A program made the translations under genes and the position numbers. This document shows, piece after piece, positions 1 to 10,778 of a stretch of DNA of 64,000 bases; position 1 is the first letter of the stretch; each line of letters begins with the position of its first letter. The stretch comes from Xiphydria camelus (Eukaryota; Arthropoda; Insecta; Hymenoptera; Xiphydriidae): NCBI GenBank assembly GCA_963678675.1, contig OY783191.1, positions 14,723,096 to 14,787,095 on the forward strand. Reading direction: 5' to 3'. The notes beneath the pieces are model-generated. The model worked only from the letters and a program-made list of their open reading frames with translations, had not been told where the DNA came from and searched no databases.

Positions 1-60
1 CAACGCGAAGCCACGCCCCTCGCGCCTCAAAAGTCGAGAATCCGATTTCTCGGGCGATAT

Positions 61-1136
61 TGGGATCTGACATGGGGGAGGAGCTTAGTTCGAAAAATCC
101 AATATGGCCGAAATGAGTATACTACCGACACAGAGTCTTATGGGAGTGAAGTCATTATTTATTGTTTTGGCACGCGCAGGGCTCCGCGAATCGTTCCCAA
201 CTTTCACTAGACTCGCGGGAGGACATGAGCACCCTTTGCCCTCCGTTATCGTCTAGGGTTGACCTCCCATAAATATAAATTCAGCCTTCGAGACGCGCAT
301 ATGCCTGTCCCTGGATGGGCGCATCACGGAACGTCGACGTATCTGCGCCCAACCCCGGAGTCTTTTTAACGTTTTTACTCTTCCACTTTCTCGAAACTTT
401 CTTCTCACATCGTGAAATGGGTTTTAGGGCATTTTTTCACGCTTTTAACCTATCAACTTTTTCCAAATTTCCGAAAAAATTTTCCTTATACATAAATTTT
501 TTACCCGCACGTGATAAACGGTGAAAACGAACATCTGGATTTTTCCTCCAGTTACTCTTACAGCCATTCACGTAACAATAAACTTTACTGATGGATTTGC
601 CATGTGGCGAAAATCTTACACCTTCCATTTTTCTATTAATTCAACATATGAATAAGGTATAATTTTTAATAATATAATAATGTTCTGTTTGCTCCGAGGT
701 TTTTGAACGTACTGGACGCTTTCCTACCAGGAGCTTGTTGTATAACTTTTTTAGTTTTCTCTTACGACCGGGGGTAGGAGTGCTAACTACGCAACGCGAA
801 GAAATTTCCAGGGAAATGCGGAAGGCAGGATTAAGTGTTGTAAATTCCGAGGAAACTCCAGTGCTCGGTTCCTATGTCCCAGCCGACGTACACGTACACG
901 GGACCCTGTAGCATTGAGGAACTTTCCCGGATCTAATTTATGACCCAAAGGGTCCCAAGGAGTGTCGAATTTTTCCCTCGCACCGGTCTAGGGCCCAAAT
1001 GCGAGAAGCATTTGGGCGAATACGAGACATACATACATTAATCCAATGCCAGTCACTCGCTAACCCACTACACGGTATACTAGGAATAGTTTTACTTCTC
1101 GCCACCAGACGGCGTATCGAGACATGTCAGATCCCA
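61..1136. mobile_element. DNA transposon remnant with 14-bp terminal inverted repeats and a THAP relic
   Basis: The segment begins TGGGATCTGACATG and ends with the exact reverse complement, CATGTCAGATCCCA. It interrupts a copy of repeat family A: the bases before 61 and after 1136 are adjacent in the other copy near 41534. The flanks are AT-rich (gatat on the left, atatatat on the right), so the target duplication cannot be fixed; ATAT is possible. Inside, on the minus strand, lies a THAP-like zinc-finger fragment. THAP domains occur at the N-terminus of P-element transposases, so a P-superfamily deletion derivative is a reasonable inference. I see no catalytic domain in its 1076 bp. Confidence 0.6.
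437..628 (-). pseudogene. THAP-type zinc finger fragment
   Basis: The 63-codon frame contains CYVNGC, then a FHRL stretch and a later FFGNLEKVDRLKA segment, which resembles the start of a C2CH THAP DNA-binding domain. A TGA follows directly after RLKA, where THAP domains usually carry a tryptophan, and the frame stays readable for about 20 more codons. The C-terminal Cys-x2-His and the AVPTF-like box are not visible. It lies inside the 14-bp-TIR element at 61-1136 and is probably its broken transposase start. The family call is moderate; function is surely lost. Confidence 0.5.
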
Positions 1137-1920
1137 ATATATATGTCAAAATCTCACAAAAATTCCGCCTGTCTTCGGCGATATTCGGCCATGGTCGGAA
1201 ATGTGTACACAGATGCGGCCACACACATACGCTATCAAATGTATGTGAGAGTGTGTGAGAGAATATATTCCTTGAATGTTTAGGTGTTTTTCAAAATTAA
1301 TAAAATATTTCCATTCGCGAAACGAGTTCCCTCGCATTTCTTCGATTCTCGGACGCGCTTGTTAATAAAAAGTAAAAATTCAGTGTAATCGGAGTAGTGA
1401 ATCTCAATAGTGGTGAATGTGACAGCCGCTCCGTATAGTTTAATAATCGTTTGTATTTTTTTCGAATATCGAGATAGAGTGAACGCGGATGCAGTAGTAT
1501 TCTTCTCTGGTTGCCTGTGCATCAAGAAAGGAGCAGGAAAGGAGGCGGTCTCAGAAGAATTGCTATCAGATAAGTTTAATTGCCATCTGACAGCTTTAAC
1601 CTCACTTTCACAATGGAAGGACAATATCTTTGTGTTCGTTCTATTTTTTGTTTTCAGGGTCATGCGAGCACGGGAAAAATCGAAGGTTTTTCTTCTCATT
1701 GTCAGTCATCAATACAAGCCGTGGCAGAATAGGAGATGAAATGGAATTGGATCACAATAATCAAGTAATTACTTTATCACTATTTTTCTCTATCGATATA
1801 TTTCCTCTTTCGTACTATCACAAGTTCCAATTTACACACCGACCTGTCAAACCTGAAGTGTACACGTACCTCACTTCTATTTCATCTCTTCTTCGTCTCC
1901 GGTGTAACGACGGTCAATGA
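1137..1920 (+). repeat. Dispersed repeat family A, copy 1 (first 60 bases lie at 1-60)
   Basis: The stretch from about 1150 (gcctgtcttcggcg) through the cggacgcgcttgttaataaa box near 1353 to the tttgttttcag tract near 1650 recurs near 3536-3860 and 41570-41990. The part from 1740 to 1905 recurs near 42700-42900 and, inverted, near 3080-3210. Positions 1-60 are the 5' continuation, separated by the insertion at 61-1136. No convincing protein is encoded. The pyrimidine tract ending in CAG near 1655 looks like a splice acceptor, so this may be an untranslated exon or intron of a mobile gene; that is inference. Confidence 0.6.
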
Positions 1921-3183
1921 GGAATTACTGATACCGATTAGGCAGATAAGTGCTGAATAACGTAGTATAATACGAAAGAGGAAATATATCATTTTTAATA
2001 ATTCTGTCATTATTAGAATAGAATTGATTAACTCAGATATAGTTTTTTAATTTCTACGCTCGAGTAAGTTCGGTATATTTTAAATAGTGAAATGCTGCAT
2101 ATGATTATGTAATTTACAGTTTGTTACAGATCGTATGCAAACCCGAGGAGGTTTCTTTCGAACGAGGGATCATACACTTGTTGTTTCAACAAGACCCAGT
2201 TGCATTCATTGCATTTGACAGGTCGGTATATAAATTGGTTCTTAATTTTTACGCTGAGTCAGTTCGGTATATTTTAAAAGTGAAATGCTGCATATAATTA
2301 TGTAATTTACAATTTGTTACAGATTGTTTGCGAACCCGAGGAGGTTTCTTTCCAACGAGGGATCATCCACTTGTTGTTCCAACCACAACCAGTTGCATTC
2401 ATTGCATTTGACAGGTCGGTATATAAATTGGTAGTATAATACGAAAGAGGAAATATATCATTTTTCTTAATTCTGTCATTATTAGAATTGGTTAACTTAG
2501 ATTAATATAATCTTAGTTTCTACGTTTAGTTAGTTCAGTATATTTTAAATTGTTTGTGTTATTTACAATTTGTTACAGATCGTATGCGAACCCGAGGGGT
2601 TTCTTTCGAACTAGGGATCTTCCACTTGTTGTTCCAAGAACCTGCTGCTTTGGTTCATTCGGCGACCTGGATCTGCTGTCTCGAGTGCATGGACGTATGT
2701 TACTTTTTAAATGGATGAATATCCTTTAATATCCTCCGAACCGTAGACTTGCTAACCTCTGATTCTAACCTTTCTTGCCATAGCCCGAGTATTTGTTCGA
2801 GGGTTATTCCTTACTCTTTCTAGCAGAGCATCGATATTTTGCTGCATCTATGTTCTTCTGGAACTTCCTAAAATAATTATAAAAACCCTATATAATTCAG
2901 CCCGAACACACAAGTACAATCTTATCGGACTATACCTTATCGGGGAGATTTTTCGACATAATGATTCTGAAACGTTTTTATCGAGAAGTATATATTTCTA
3001 ACATACGGTAGTGTTCACGAATATTGTAAAATATCGCAGGAATGTTACAGAAAAGTTACTTGCAAGAACGTGCTTTGTGGGGTGCAAATGATGATATTTT
3101 GTAATTCATCGTTACACCAGAGGCGAAGAAGAAATGAAATAGAAGTGAGGTACATGTACACTTCACTTTTGACAGGTCGGTAT
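1921..3183. repeat. Diverged tandem units, no gene
   Basis: Three units share gttacagat...gcgaacccgagg followed by ggtttcttt and cacttgttgttycaa. They start near 2124, 2318 and 2573, and a fourth occurs near 4065-4230 with an insertion after gttacag. A second motif, gacaggtcggtatataaatt, follows units one and two and recurs near 3172. The spacing of about 194 and 255 bp is irregular, so this is an old segmental tandem duplication rather than a satellite. I see no open frame worth calling. Confidence 0.5.
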
Positions 3184-3204
3184 ATAAATTGGAACTTGTA
3201 ATCA

Positions 3205-4070
3205 AGAGATACGGTAGTGTCTCGCGGCATGTTCATTCAAGTTCGTCAGAACGACGCCGACAGCGCTGTCGCAGCGAGCGAACACTCGTGTATCTTTACA
3301 GGAAAAATGTCTGCCCCCCCCTTCATCCCTCAAATTTTACATCGAATTTTCTCAATAAATATACGGTTATAACCAAAACTATGCTTAGTTACGCCATATA
3401 AATCGATTATTCTCTATCGATAGAGACCAGAATAAATGTTATAAGTTAAATATTAACAGAGATTCGCCCTTAGCAACGATAAGCCACGCCTTAGCAACGA
3501 TAAGCCAATCCGATTTCTCGGACAATATATTTCGATCCTCGGACGCGCTTGTTAATAAAAATGGAAAATTCAGTGTAATCGGAGTAATGAATCTCAATAG
3601 TGGTGAATGTGACAGACGCTCCGTATAGTTTAATAATCGTTTGTATTTTTTTCGTTTAATCGAGATAGAGAACGGATGCAGTGGTGTTTTTCTCTAGTTG
3701 CCTGTGCATCAAGAGCAGGAAAGGAAATGGCAGTATCTCAGAAGAATTGCCACCAGATAAGTTTAATTGCCAACTGACAGCTTTAACCTCACTTTCGAGA
3801 TGGAAGGATAAATATCTTTGTAGTAATTCTATTTTGTGTTTCCAGCGTCATGCGAGCATGCGGTGAATCGATGGATTAACAAATAAATTTGATGTTTCTT
3901 TTCCATTAAAGCCGTGGCAGAAGAATAGCAGATGCAATGGAATTGGATCACAATAATCAAGTAATTACTTTAACATTAGTTTTTCTCTATTGATATATTT
4001 TCTCCTTCATACTATATTTTAAATAGTGAAATGCTGGATATAATTTTGTTATTTATAATCTGTTACAGAA
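3205..4070 (+). repeat. Dispersed repeat family A, copy 2
   Basis: It starts at tacggtagtgtctcgcggca, the same boundary as copy 3 at 41219, and runs through the ctcaataaatatacgg box, the atcgatagagaccaga box and the cggacgcgcttgttaataaa box to a tract ending in ccagcg near 3848. Compared with copy 3 it lacks the roughly 100-bp cttcggcgg segment. It has a small duplication of ttagcaacgataagcca near 3470-3510. Non-coding as far as I can see. Confidence 0.6.
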
Positions 4071-4602
4071 ATAAACGTGCTGCTATTCAATTCCACCCAG
4101 AAGGACTCCAAATCATGTGCGAACCCGAGGGGGTTTCTTTCGAACGAGGGATCGTCCACTTGTTGTTCCAAGAACCAGCTGCATTGGTTCATTCCGCGAG
4201 TTAGATTTGCTGCCTCGAGTGCATGGACGTGCGTCCATCCTTCAATATTCTCCCTGCCATGGTCTTGCTGATTCTAACCTCTGTTGCCACAGCCCGAATT
4301 CTCGTCGAAGGTTATTCCTTATTCTTTCTAGCACAGATCTATATTATGCTGCACCTGTATTCTTCTGAGACTTCCTAAAATAATTATAAAAACCCCATAT
4401 AATTCAGCCCTGACAAGTACAATCTTATCGAGCTGTACCTTATCGAGGAGATCTTTCGATGTAATGATTCCGAAATGTTTCTATGATATTTTGCAACATT
4501 CGCGAATTTATCGAGAAATATATATTTCTAACATACGGTAGTATTCATGAATATTGCAAAATATCGCAGGAATGTTACAGAAAAGTTACTTGCAAAAACG
4601 TA

Positions 4603-5324
4603 CCCCCACAAAAACAGATTCTATGTAAAAAAAGGGCGGCATGTTCATTCAGTGCAAACCAAAATTGATATGTAAAATAATCTCCAAATAGATTTGAAAT
4701 CAATTAAGATCGCCATGTTCAAGAGTTATATATAAAAAGTAAAAGGCATCACTTGAAAGGGAAATTATTGTAAATCAAGTGACTACAAAATTTGACTAAA
4801 AAAATTTATAAAAAAATTTTAATAAAAAAGAACTTGCCGCGTTTTTTCCCTTCAAAATAAAAAATTCAGACACAGAATTATACTCGATGTTTATGCACTT
4901 ATGATTTTAAATAAATTCATACACTTATATGATACCACCAGTATACCGAATGTCGCACGAGAAACCGATCAGGCGGGGGCCTTCTGAATTTCTCTGAATT
5001 TGACTTCGGCAGTGCAATTTATGAATCACTCTAGCACCGTCCAAGCACTACCAATTATTCGGTATAGTGGACAAAATATGAAAACTTAAACGCGGCAAGT
5101 TCTTTTTTATTAACATTTTTTATAAATTTTTTAGTCGAATTTTGTAGTCACTTGATTTACAATAATTTCCCTTTCAAATGATGCCTTTTACTTTTTATAT
5201 ATAACTTGAACATGGCGATCTTAATTGATTTCAAATCTTTTTTGGAGAGTATTTTGCGTATCAATTTTTGTTGGCACTGAATGAACATGCCGCCTTTTTT
5301 ACAGAGAATCTGTTTTTGTGGGGG
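4603..5324. mobile_element. 722-bp MITE with ~230-bp terminal inverted repeats, copy 1
   Basis: The element begins CCCCCACAAAAACAGATTCT and ends with its reverse complement, flanked by TA on both sides (4601-4602 and 5325-5326). The arms run about 4603-4836 and 5091-5324. The centre (about 4925-5075) carries taccgaatgtcgcacgag and ends with attcggtata, so it may be a second small inverted-repeat element. A second copy with the same centre lies at 45728-46457. The TA duplication suggests a Tc1/mariner-type mobiliser. It encodes no protein. Confidence 0.8.
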
Positions 5325-5382
5325 TACTATTTACAGGCATATATCAAATGTCACACAAGCAGTATGTTATCTCGCGGAAATA

Positions 5383-5721
5383 ATGGATGACGAAAACACT
5401 TTCAATGTCGAATATTTAATGAACTCTGAAAATATTATCAAAATTAAGGTTCGTTCACGCCATATAAATAGCAAGATCTACCAGTGCTATATTGAATATC
5501 GGCCAAACGTGAATAGCTACAAGGGTATCCTAAGATACACTTGTGACTGTGCTAATGGCAGTAGGACAGTAGGATGCTGTTCGCATGTAGCTGCCATAAT
5601 TTATTATTTATCACACGGCCGCTACAAATCTAAAATCGTTAGACCGGCCGAAATATTGACAAATATATTTGACGTAACCACCTTATCTACCACCGTTGAA
5701 GAGAATAGTGACGATGACTAA
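5383..5721 (+). CDS. SWIM-type zinc finger protein, partial
   Basis: The product is about 112 residues from the methionine of MDDENTF. Around residues 63-82 it has CDC, then CCSH, matching the CxCx(n)CxH pattern of the SWIM zinc finger; it ends in an acidic tail (EENSDDD). SWIM fingers are found in MULE-type and other transposase-derived proteins and are thought to bind DNA or protein. The reading frame extends upstream to 5281 but that part lies in the right arm of the MITE, so I prefer the internal start. There is no catalytic domain next to it, so this is probably the last exon or remnant of a larger transposon protein. A broken second copy lies at 6572-6780. Confidence 0.55.
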   Translation: MDDENTFNVEYLMNSENIIKIKVRSRHINSKIYQCYIEYRPNVNSYKGILRYTCDCANGSRTVGCCSHVAAIIYYLSHGRYKSKIVRPAEILTNIFDVTTLSTTVEENSDDD

Positions 5722-5800
5722 AGTCATAAACAGGCCTGGTAATGGTAATACGTAAATTATATAAATAACTTGTTTTTTGTGCAACTTATGCTGTATTATA

Positions 5801-6369
5801 CAGGGTGTTCGGAAAAAACACCGACACAGAAATAGGGGTAATAGGTTACGTCATTACAAGTATTTTGATATAAGGGACCTATACCCGCAAGCGCGCCCCC
5901 TTCTGGAGATATCAACTTTTCAAGTTTATAACGACCGAGGTTGATCAAAGTAGAATAATAAGAAACGTATCAAGATGGTAACGAATATTTAATTTTACGA
6001 GATACAAAAACAATGTACTACAGCAAATGCTCAAAATGACGGCCACCCATGTCCATGCAACATCGGAAACGATTCTGGATAGATGTGTCACTGCGCAAAC
6101 TGCTTGCGGAAAGGATAACCGCTTGGCTCAAGTCCTTGTACTTTTCGAAGATGATGCGGATACGAGGAGTTTTCATTTGTTTTTCAATTGTACAGGTAGA
6201 CAAAAAACTCAATATTATTCTACTTTGATCAACCTCGGTCGTTATAAACTTAAAAGTTGATATCTCCAGAAGGGGGCGCTTGCGGGTATAGGTCCCTTAT
6301 ATCAAAATACTTGTAATGACGTAACCTATCACCCCTATTTCTGTGTCGGTGTTTTTTCCGAACACCCTG
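5801..6369. mobile_element. Internally deleted Tc1/mariner element with ~165-bp inverted ends
   Basis: The ends are CAGGGTGTTCGGAAAAAAC and its inverted partner, both flanked by TA. The arms run about 5801-5968 and 6206-6369. The centre keeps the C-terminal end of a transposase on the minus strand, so this is a deletion derivative rather than an unrelated MITE. The CAGGG start and TA target are shared with the full DD41D element at 32347-34099, but the terminal sequences are not the same family. Confidence 0.8.
6018..6212 (-). pseudogene. Mariner-type transposase C-terminal remnant
   Basis: The last residues read GGRHFEHLL, closely matching the GAQFEHLIK ending of the intact DD41D transposase at 32726-33799, and the segment before it (about 30 codons) is helix-rich as expected. 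The HTH region and all three catalytic aspartates are absent. It sits between the inverted ends of the element at 5801-6369. Confidence 0.55.
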
Positions 6370-6571
6370 TATATATTTTAATACAATGCAGAATATAGAT
6401 ATGATATATTATGTATTATTATGTATTCATGAAATAAAACAAATAATATATGAATTAAAGGCCGTCTATTGTGCGACGGAACAAGGTTCTTTGGCTCATA
6501 TTTCCGTCATCCATGGAATGTTTTTAATGTGAATGTGAAGAAAAAAGTCCCAGCAATTGTCAAAGATGAAC

Positions 6572-6780
6572 AGTTACAAGGTTGTACTAAGATACACTAC
6601 TTGTGACTGTGCTAATGGCAATAGGACAGTAGGATGCTGATCGCATAAACCTAGCTGCTATCATTTATTATTAGTCACGTGCCTGCTAAATCTAAAAAAT
6701 ATAAAATTATTAGACCTGCCAAAATATTAACCAATATATTTGTTGTAACCAACTCATCTACCAAGATTATGTAAATTATA
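6572..6780 (+). pseudogene. Degenerate SWIM zinc finger copy
   Basis: The DNA from aactgttac-like sequence through cttgtgactgtgctaatggca and aggacagtaggatgctg is a clear second copy of the SWIM region at 5540-5700. It carries a TGA right after the paired cysteine position, small insertions, and a deletion in the tail. It is dead. Confidence 0.6.
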
Positions 6781-8139
6781 TAAATTACTTGTTTTTCTGT
6801 ACACATTATTGTATATGATGTATATTATAAAATAATATAGACATTGTGTATACATATTTAATAAATAAATAAATATACATACGAGTAATATAATGTGAAT
6901 TAACACGTTCACGCCGGCGCGGTACGTGTTAAACGTTTTTCAATTTTTTTACTGTGTTCCACCAAGTTAAACTATTTTACATTTTTTTTATATAATAGCT
7001 GACTAATAGATGATTCCATGATTTTTTTGGTTGGTGTATCTCCAGCGATTGTTATAAATTTTCTATTGCAAAAAATATATTTTTTAATTTACACCTTTAA
7101 ACAGTGCTTTTATGCCGTCGAAAAAATATATAATATACTACTCACACACATGAAGACCTGCAATCTCGTTTTTGAACGGCTGTGATATATTTTATAGTTC
7201 CAGAGAAAAAAAATAGTAACGTTAATTGTAGCTTTGCCGTTCACAAGGGTAAGTGCCAAAATTTGAAAAACGCATATTTGTACATCAATAGGTTGTAATT
7301 ACCATCGCCGTGTTCCTGTAAAGGGGGCAAGTGCCATGCGTTTATTCTAGTAATGTTTCGTAAACATAAAAGATGGTGCTGGGGGTACCTCCAGAGTAAT
7401 GTAATATTATTTTTATGCCAATATCTCTGAGACATGGTTTTGGCACTTACATACTTCCTTTGGGACGGCAACGCTACAATTGTTGTGTACCCCCTATTTC
7501 CCTTGTACGTGAAGTTAGCGGTCTGAAATTTGTTGTGGAGGTATTTCGGATAAAAAGCAATAGATAAAAGGTTTAACAAAGTTAATTGGTGCCGGGGCAT
7601 TTTTCATATGGAAATACGGCGAGACCCTTTCAAGAAAATCCTAAACGGAATCAAGGAATTTTATTTCCAAATTTGACCGTGATAAAACATTAATCCCTGT
7701 TTCTCAGAATCTCACATACATTAAAAATTCTATTATAGTGCACATTATAGTGCTCGCAGTTCGGGCGGTATATTTCGGCAAACAAAGACTACTAATGTGT
7801 TCGCAGTCCTGCGCCTTTCCTGGAAGGCTGATTACCGAACGAATTATAATGAACCGCTTCTTGCAGATACCGCTTTATTTCGAATGCATTCGAAATGCAT
7901 TCAGCTTTGTAAAGGAAAGAAATTACGATTTCAATAGATAACCGAATATTTCGGCAAATAAAGGTTCATTCAAACTCGTTCAGTAATTAACCCTTTCAAG
8001 AAAAGTGCGGAACTGCGAACTCATTAGCAGTCTGGATTCGTCGAAACATACCGCTTCGCTGATGGCGAGATTAACCCTAGTTTGGCGAAGTATTTAGGAT
8101 CGCGATGCTATTGGGTTGGAAAATAAATTCATAGCGTTT
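6781..8139. other. Unassigned AT-rich spacer
   Basis: No supported gene. Positions 6897-6932 hold a short palindrome flanked by TTAA (TTAACACGT...ACGTGTTAA), which could be a minimal piggyBac-like relic. The 7241-7600 minus-strand frame is open for 119 codons but resembles nothing I know, and several nearby spots repeat the word aagtgcc. A stretch beginning ttgggttggaaaataaa at 8110 looks like a mariner-type end. Confidence 0.3.
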
Positions 8140-8618
8140 TATTTTCTTTTCTTTTATATTACAGCGATTTGTTTGTTGTTTCGCAAAGTGTTTATATTCA
8201 TTCGAAAGAGCTCTTTCTGCTTTACAAAACTGTTATAATTGTTTCTTCGAATAACAGTTTTTTATTATTTTTCAAGCATAGAAATGGAATATCCAGGAGG
8301 CAAAAATCAGCATTTTCAACATCTCTTTTATTAAAGTCTCGCCTATAACACCTTCTCTGTACACGTCGAAAATGTCCCGAGCGGCTGCGGCAGCTTTTTG
8401 AGCTCAATGAAAAGCGAAGAAAAGCAGATATCGAAACTGCTGATTTTTGCCTCCTGGATATTCCATTTCTTAGCCAGAAAAATAATTAAAATATCAATTA
8501 TTCGAAATAACAATTATAACAGTTTTGTAGAGCAGAAAGAGCTCTTTCGAATACATAATATAAACATATTGCCACACAACAAAATAAATCGTTGTAATAT
8601 AAAAGAAAACATAATTGT
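8140..8618. mobile_element. Foldback element with ~170-bp arms
   Basis: The arm at about 8143-8320 (ttcttttatattacagcgat ... gaaatggaatatccagg) pairs with about 8440-8615 in inverted orientation, at roughly 85-90 percent identity by eye. The loop of about 110 bp (8330-8440) is GC-richer. No protein is encoded. The outer end near 8110 resembles a mariner terminus, but I could not confirm a matching right end. Confidence 0.55.
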
Positions 8619-9977
8619 GCGATGGAACAGTCTCGGCGACGCGAGTATCGGCGATTTGAGCATGCCGTTCGCGGGAGACTATCGTCGCCGACGAAAGTCG
8701 CATCGCGTGATGTGTGCGAACGTCCATTAGAATGTATTGCGGTAGTGGCCAAGATACTCGAGTCGTTGAGTATCGGATATCTGCGTAGCGTAGTGTGTGA
8801 AGGGCCTTACTCTGACTACGAGCTAATTTCCTTGTTGGCGTAAATACGGATTCTTCACAATCCTCAATAGTACTATAAAATCGTTTACCCGCGTAAGTTG
8901 GAGTATGAGACATGACCCTCAAAAGTCGAAGTTTGCATTCCCGGCCGATGTACTAGAAAATGATATGTTACGTCACGAGAAAACGAGACGGAACTGACGA
9001 GTGGAAGGAGACAGAATCCCCACGAAATGCAAGACTACCTACAACCCCGAAAACTGCCCTCGCTTTTGGGTCAGTGTTTTCGCACTATAACCTGGGACAA
9101 GGAGGGCTACACTCCAACTCCTTCGGGTCGAGACCGTGTCTCGAACTAACATACGCTCAAAAGAAAACAAAAGACACTTACTTTGGCCGAAACTCCTGGA
9201 ACGGGCAGGGACCAAACGAAACCTCTCGAACTGATCCTTACAAACATCTTACACTAACTGACGCGCACACACACGGCACAACAAACTACACTACCGAGTC
9301 TACGGTGAAAGTGAAAGCCCACGGGAGCAAAATCTACAGAGAAGCGGAGGAGTTTGTCTAAGAACTACTGGAGGAGGATAACAGCTCACTATCCTGAGGG
9401 GCAAAGCCTAAAGGCTATCTCCTTAACAGAAACTACAAAAGGAACAACTTCACCCAGAGGTGCTCTCCAAAACTGCACGCAAAACTCTCTGCGAGACTAC
9501 TAGAATTAACACACTCCCAACTCTTTCTGCTTCTCACTCTCCTTCTTTCTTACTCTTTCTTTTACTGACAACTGCCCCTATCCCGACTTTATTACCTCAG
9601 TCGGAGCAACCTTGCATCGGAAGGTTTCCATCTGAGAGATCTTTCCAATTCCGGAGCTATTACTTTTCTTACCTAAGGCACCCCTTCTCTCTCCTGCCCT
9701 ATCTAAAGCACTGAACGATGCATTCTTGCGGATGCATCCTCAGCGGAATGCGTGCTGGACGCACGGCATACTCGCGAGCTGTGACCCACTAATGTTTGTT
9801 TATACAAACTAACCTGACGCAAGCGCTCATGAATGGGAGCGACGTCACATCCAGCAGATGTAACACTTGCTTATATATTAAGTGCAATATTTATGTGAGA
9901 TCTTAGAGACTTCTTATGCTGCACGGATATTTCGGGTCTTTAAGACTCATCGTCAGTGACTTTTTAAATTTAATCAA
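8619..9977. other. Unassigned region
   Basis: A 133-codon plus-strand frame at 8960-9361 is open but its composition (many T, K, S and R, no recognisable motif) gives no support for a gene. The rest has short frames only. The stretch 9720-9960 has no repeat partner that I noticed in the window. It is the left flank of the Polinton. Confidence 0.25.
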
Positions 9978-10563
9978 AGTGGGTAAGCTAAGCGGATTCT
10001 GAGGCACCCACATGACCAAACGTGGCGGGAGACTTGAATTTTGTCGAAGCGCTCATGCATCATGGCGGGGGATTTTCCGCGGAGCTCTGCCACCCACTCT
10101 CAAACCGCTAGGGACCCACGTGTCCAAAAATGGTGGGAAATTTGAATTTCGCATACATCGTGGCGGGGGATTTGCCGCGGATCTCTGCCACCCACTCTCC
10201 AACCCCCCACTCCCCACTGTTGCTAGGCAGCATGCAACCGAACGATATCCCCCTCCGCCCTCCGCGTCAGCGCGTTAACGGTACATGCATTCGTTCATTG
10301 AAACTTTAAAATCCCCATTCGGTATATCTAACTGTAGGAGTCGACGATAAAACCTCAATCGAAAGAAATAATTTCACTCAACGATTGCTCGTCGACGTAC
10401 ATACTGCAGAGGCGAATTTACGAATCGTCGCTCGAGATTGTTTAGTCTAACCAAGCCGATAAGCGCGTCAGCGCGTTGACGGTACATGCATTCGCTCGTT
10501 CGTATCTAACTGCTCGTCTCGTCCAAGGAGCGCTCGGTCTAGAAGCTGTCACCAGTATGAGTC
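9978..10563. repeat. Polinton 1 left terminal inverted repeat
   Basis: It matches 25063-25646 in inverted orientation at about 95 percent by eye. It contains two copies of ggcgggggattt(g/t)ccgcgga followed by ctctgccacccac, and two copies of gcgtcagcgcgtt(a/g)acggtacatgca. Just inside it, at 10566-10600, a third piece of the ccccccactcccc..gttgctaggcagc motif is repeated. The 88-codon frame here is mirrored in the right repeat and is not a gene. Confidence 0.9.
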
Positions 10564-10778
10564 AAAGAAACCCCCCCACTCCCCGCAGTTGCTAGGCAGC
10601 GACTCGGACGTCTTTCGAGGTGCAATTCATTTGCACAGTAACGCAGTTCTTCCGCTATCTATTCTATCATTGAGGAGACGCAGTTTAAATAAGGAGACAA
10701 CATTTTATCCCCTTTTCTTTTGCCTTTATTGGTAAAAATATAATCCTTAATCATGGGTCTCGGATCATCGTAATCGTC

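Noticed and set aside
7241..7600. 119-codon minus-strand frame
   Set aside because: No motif; overlaps repeated aagtgcc words, so probably part of a non-coding repeat.
8960..9361. 133-codon open frame
   Set aside because: No recognisable family, no conserved neighbour, and base composition explains its length.
10012..10278. 88-codon frame in the left Polinton repeat, with a matching frame at 25346-25612
   Set aside because: The match only reflects the terminal inverted repeats. The frame lacks any motif and its composition follows the GC-rich repeat.
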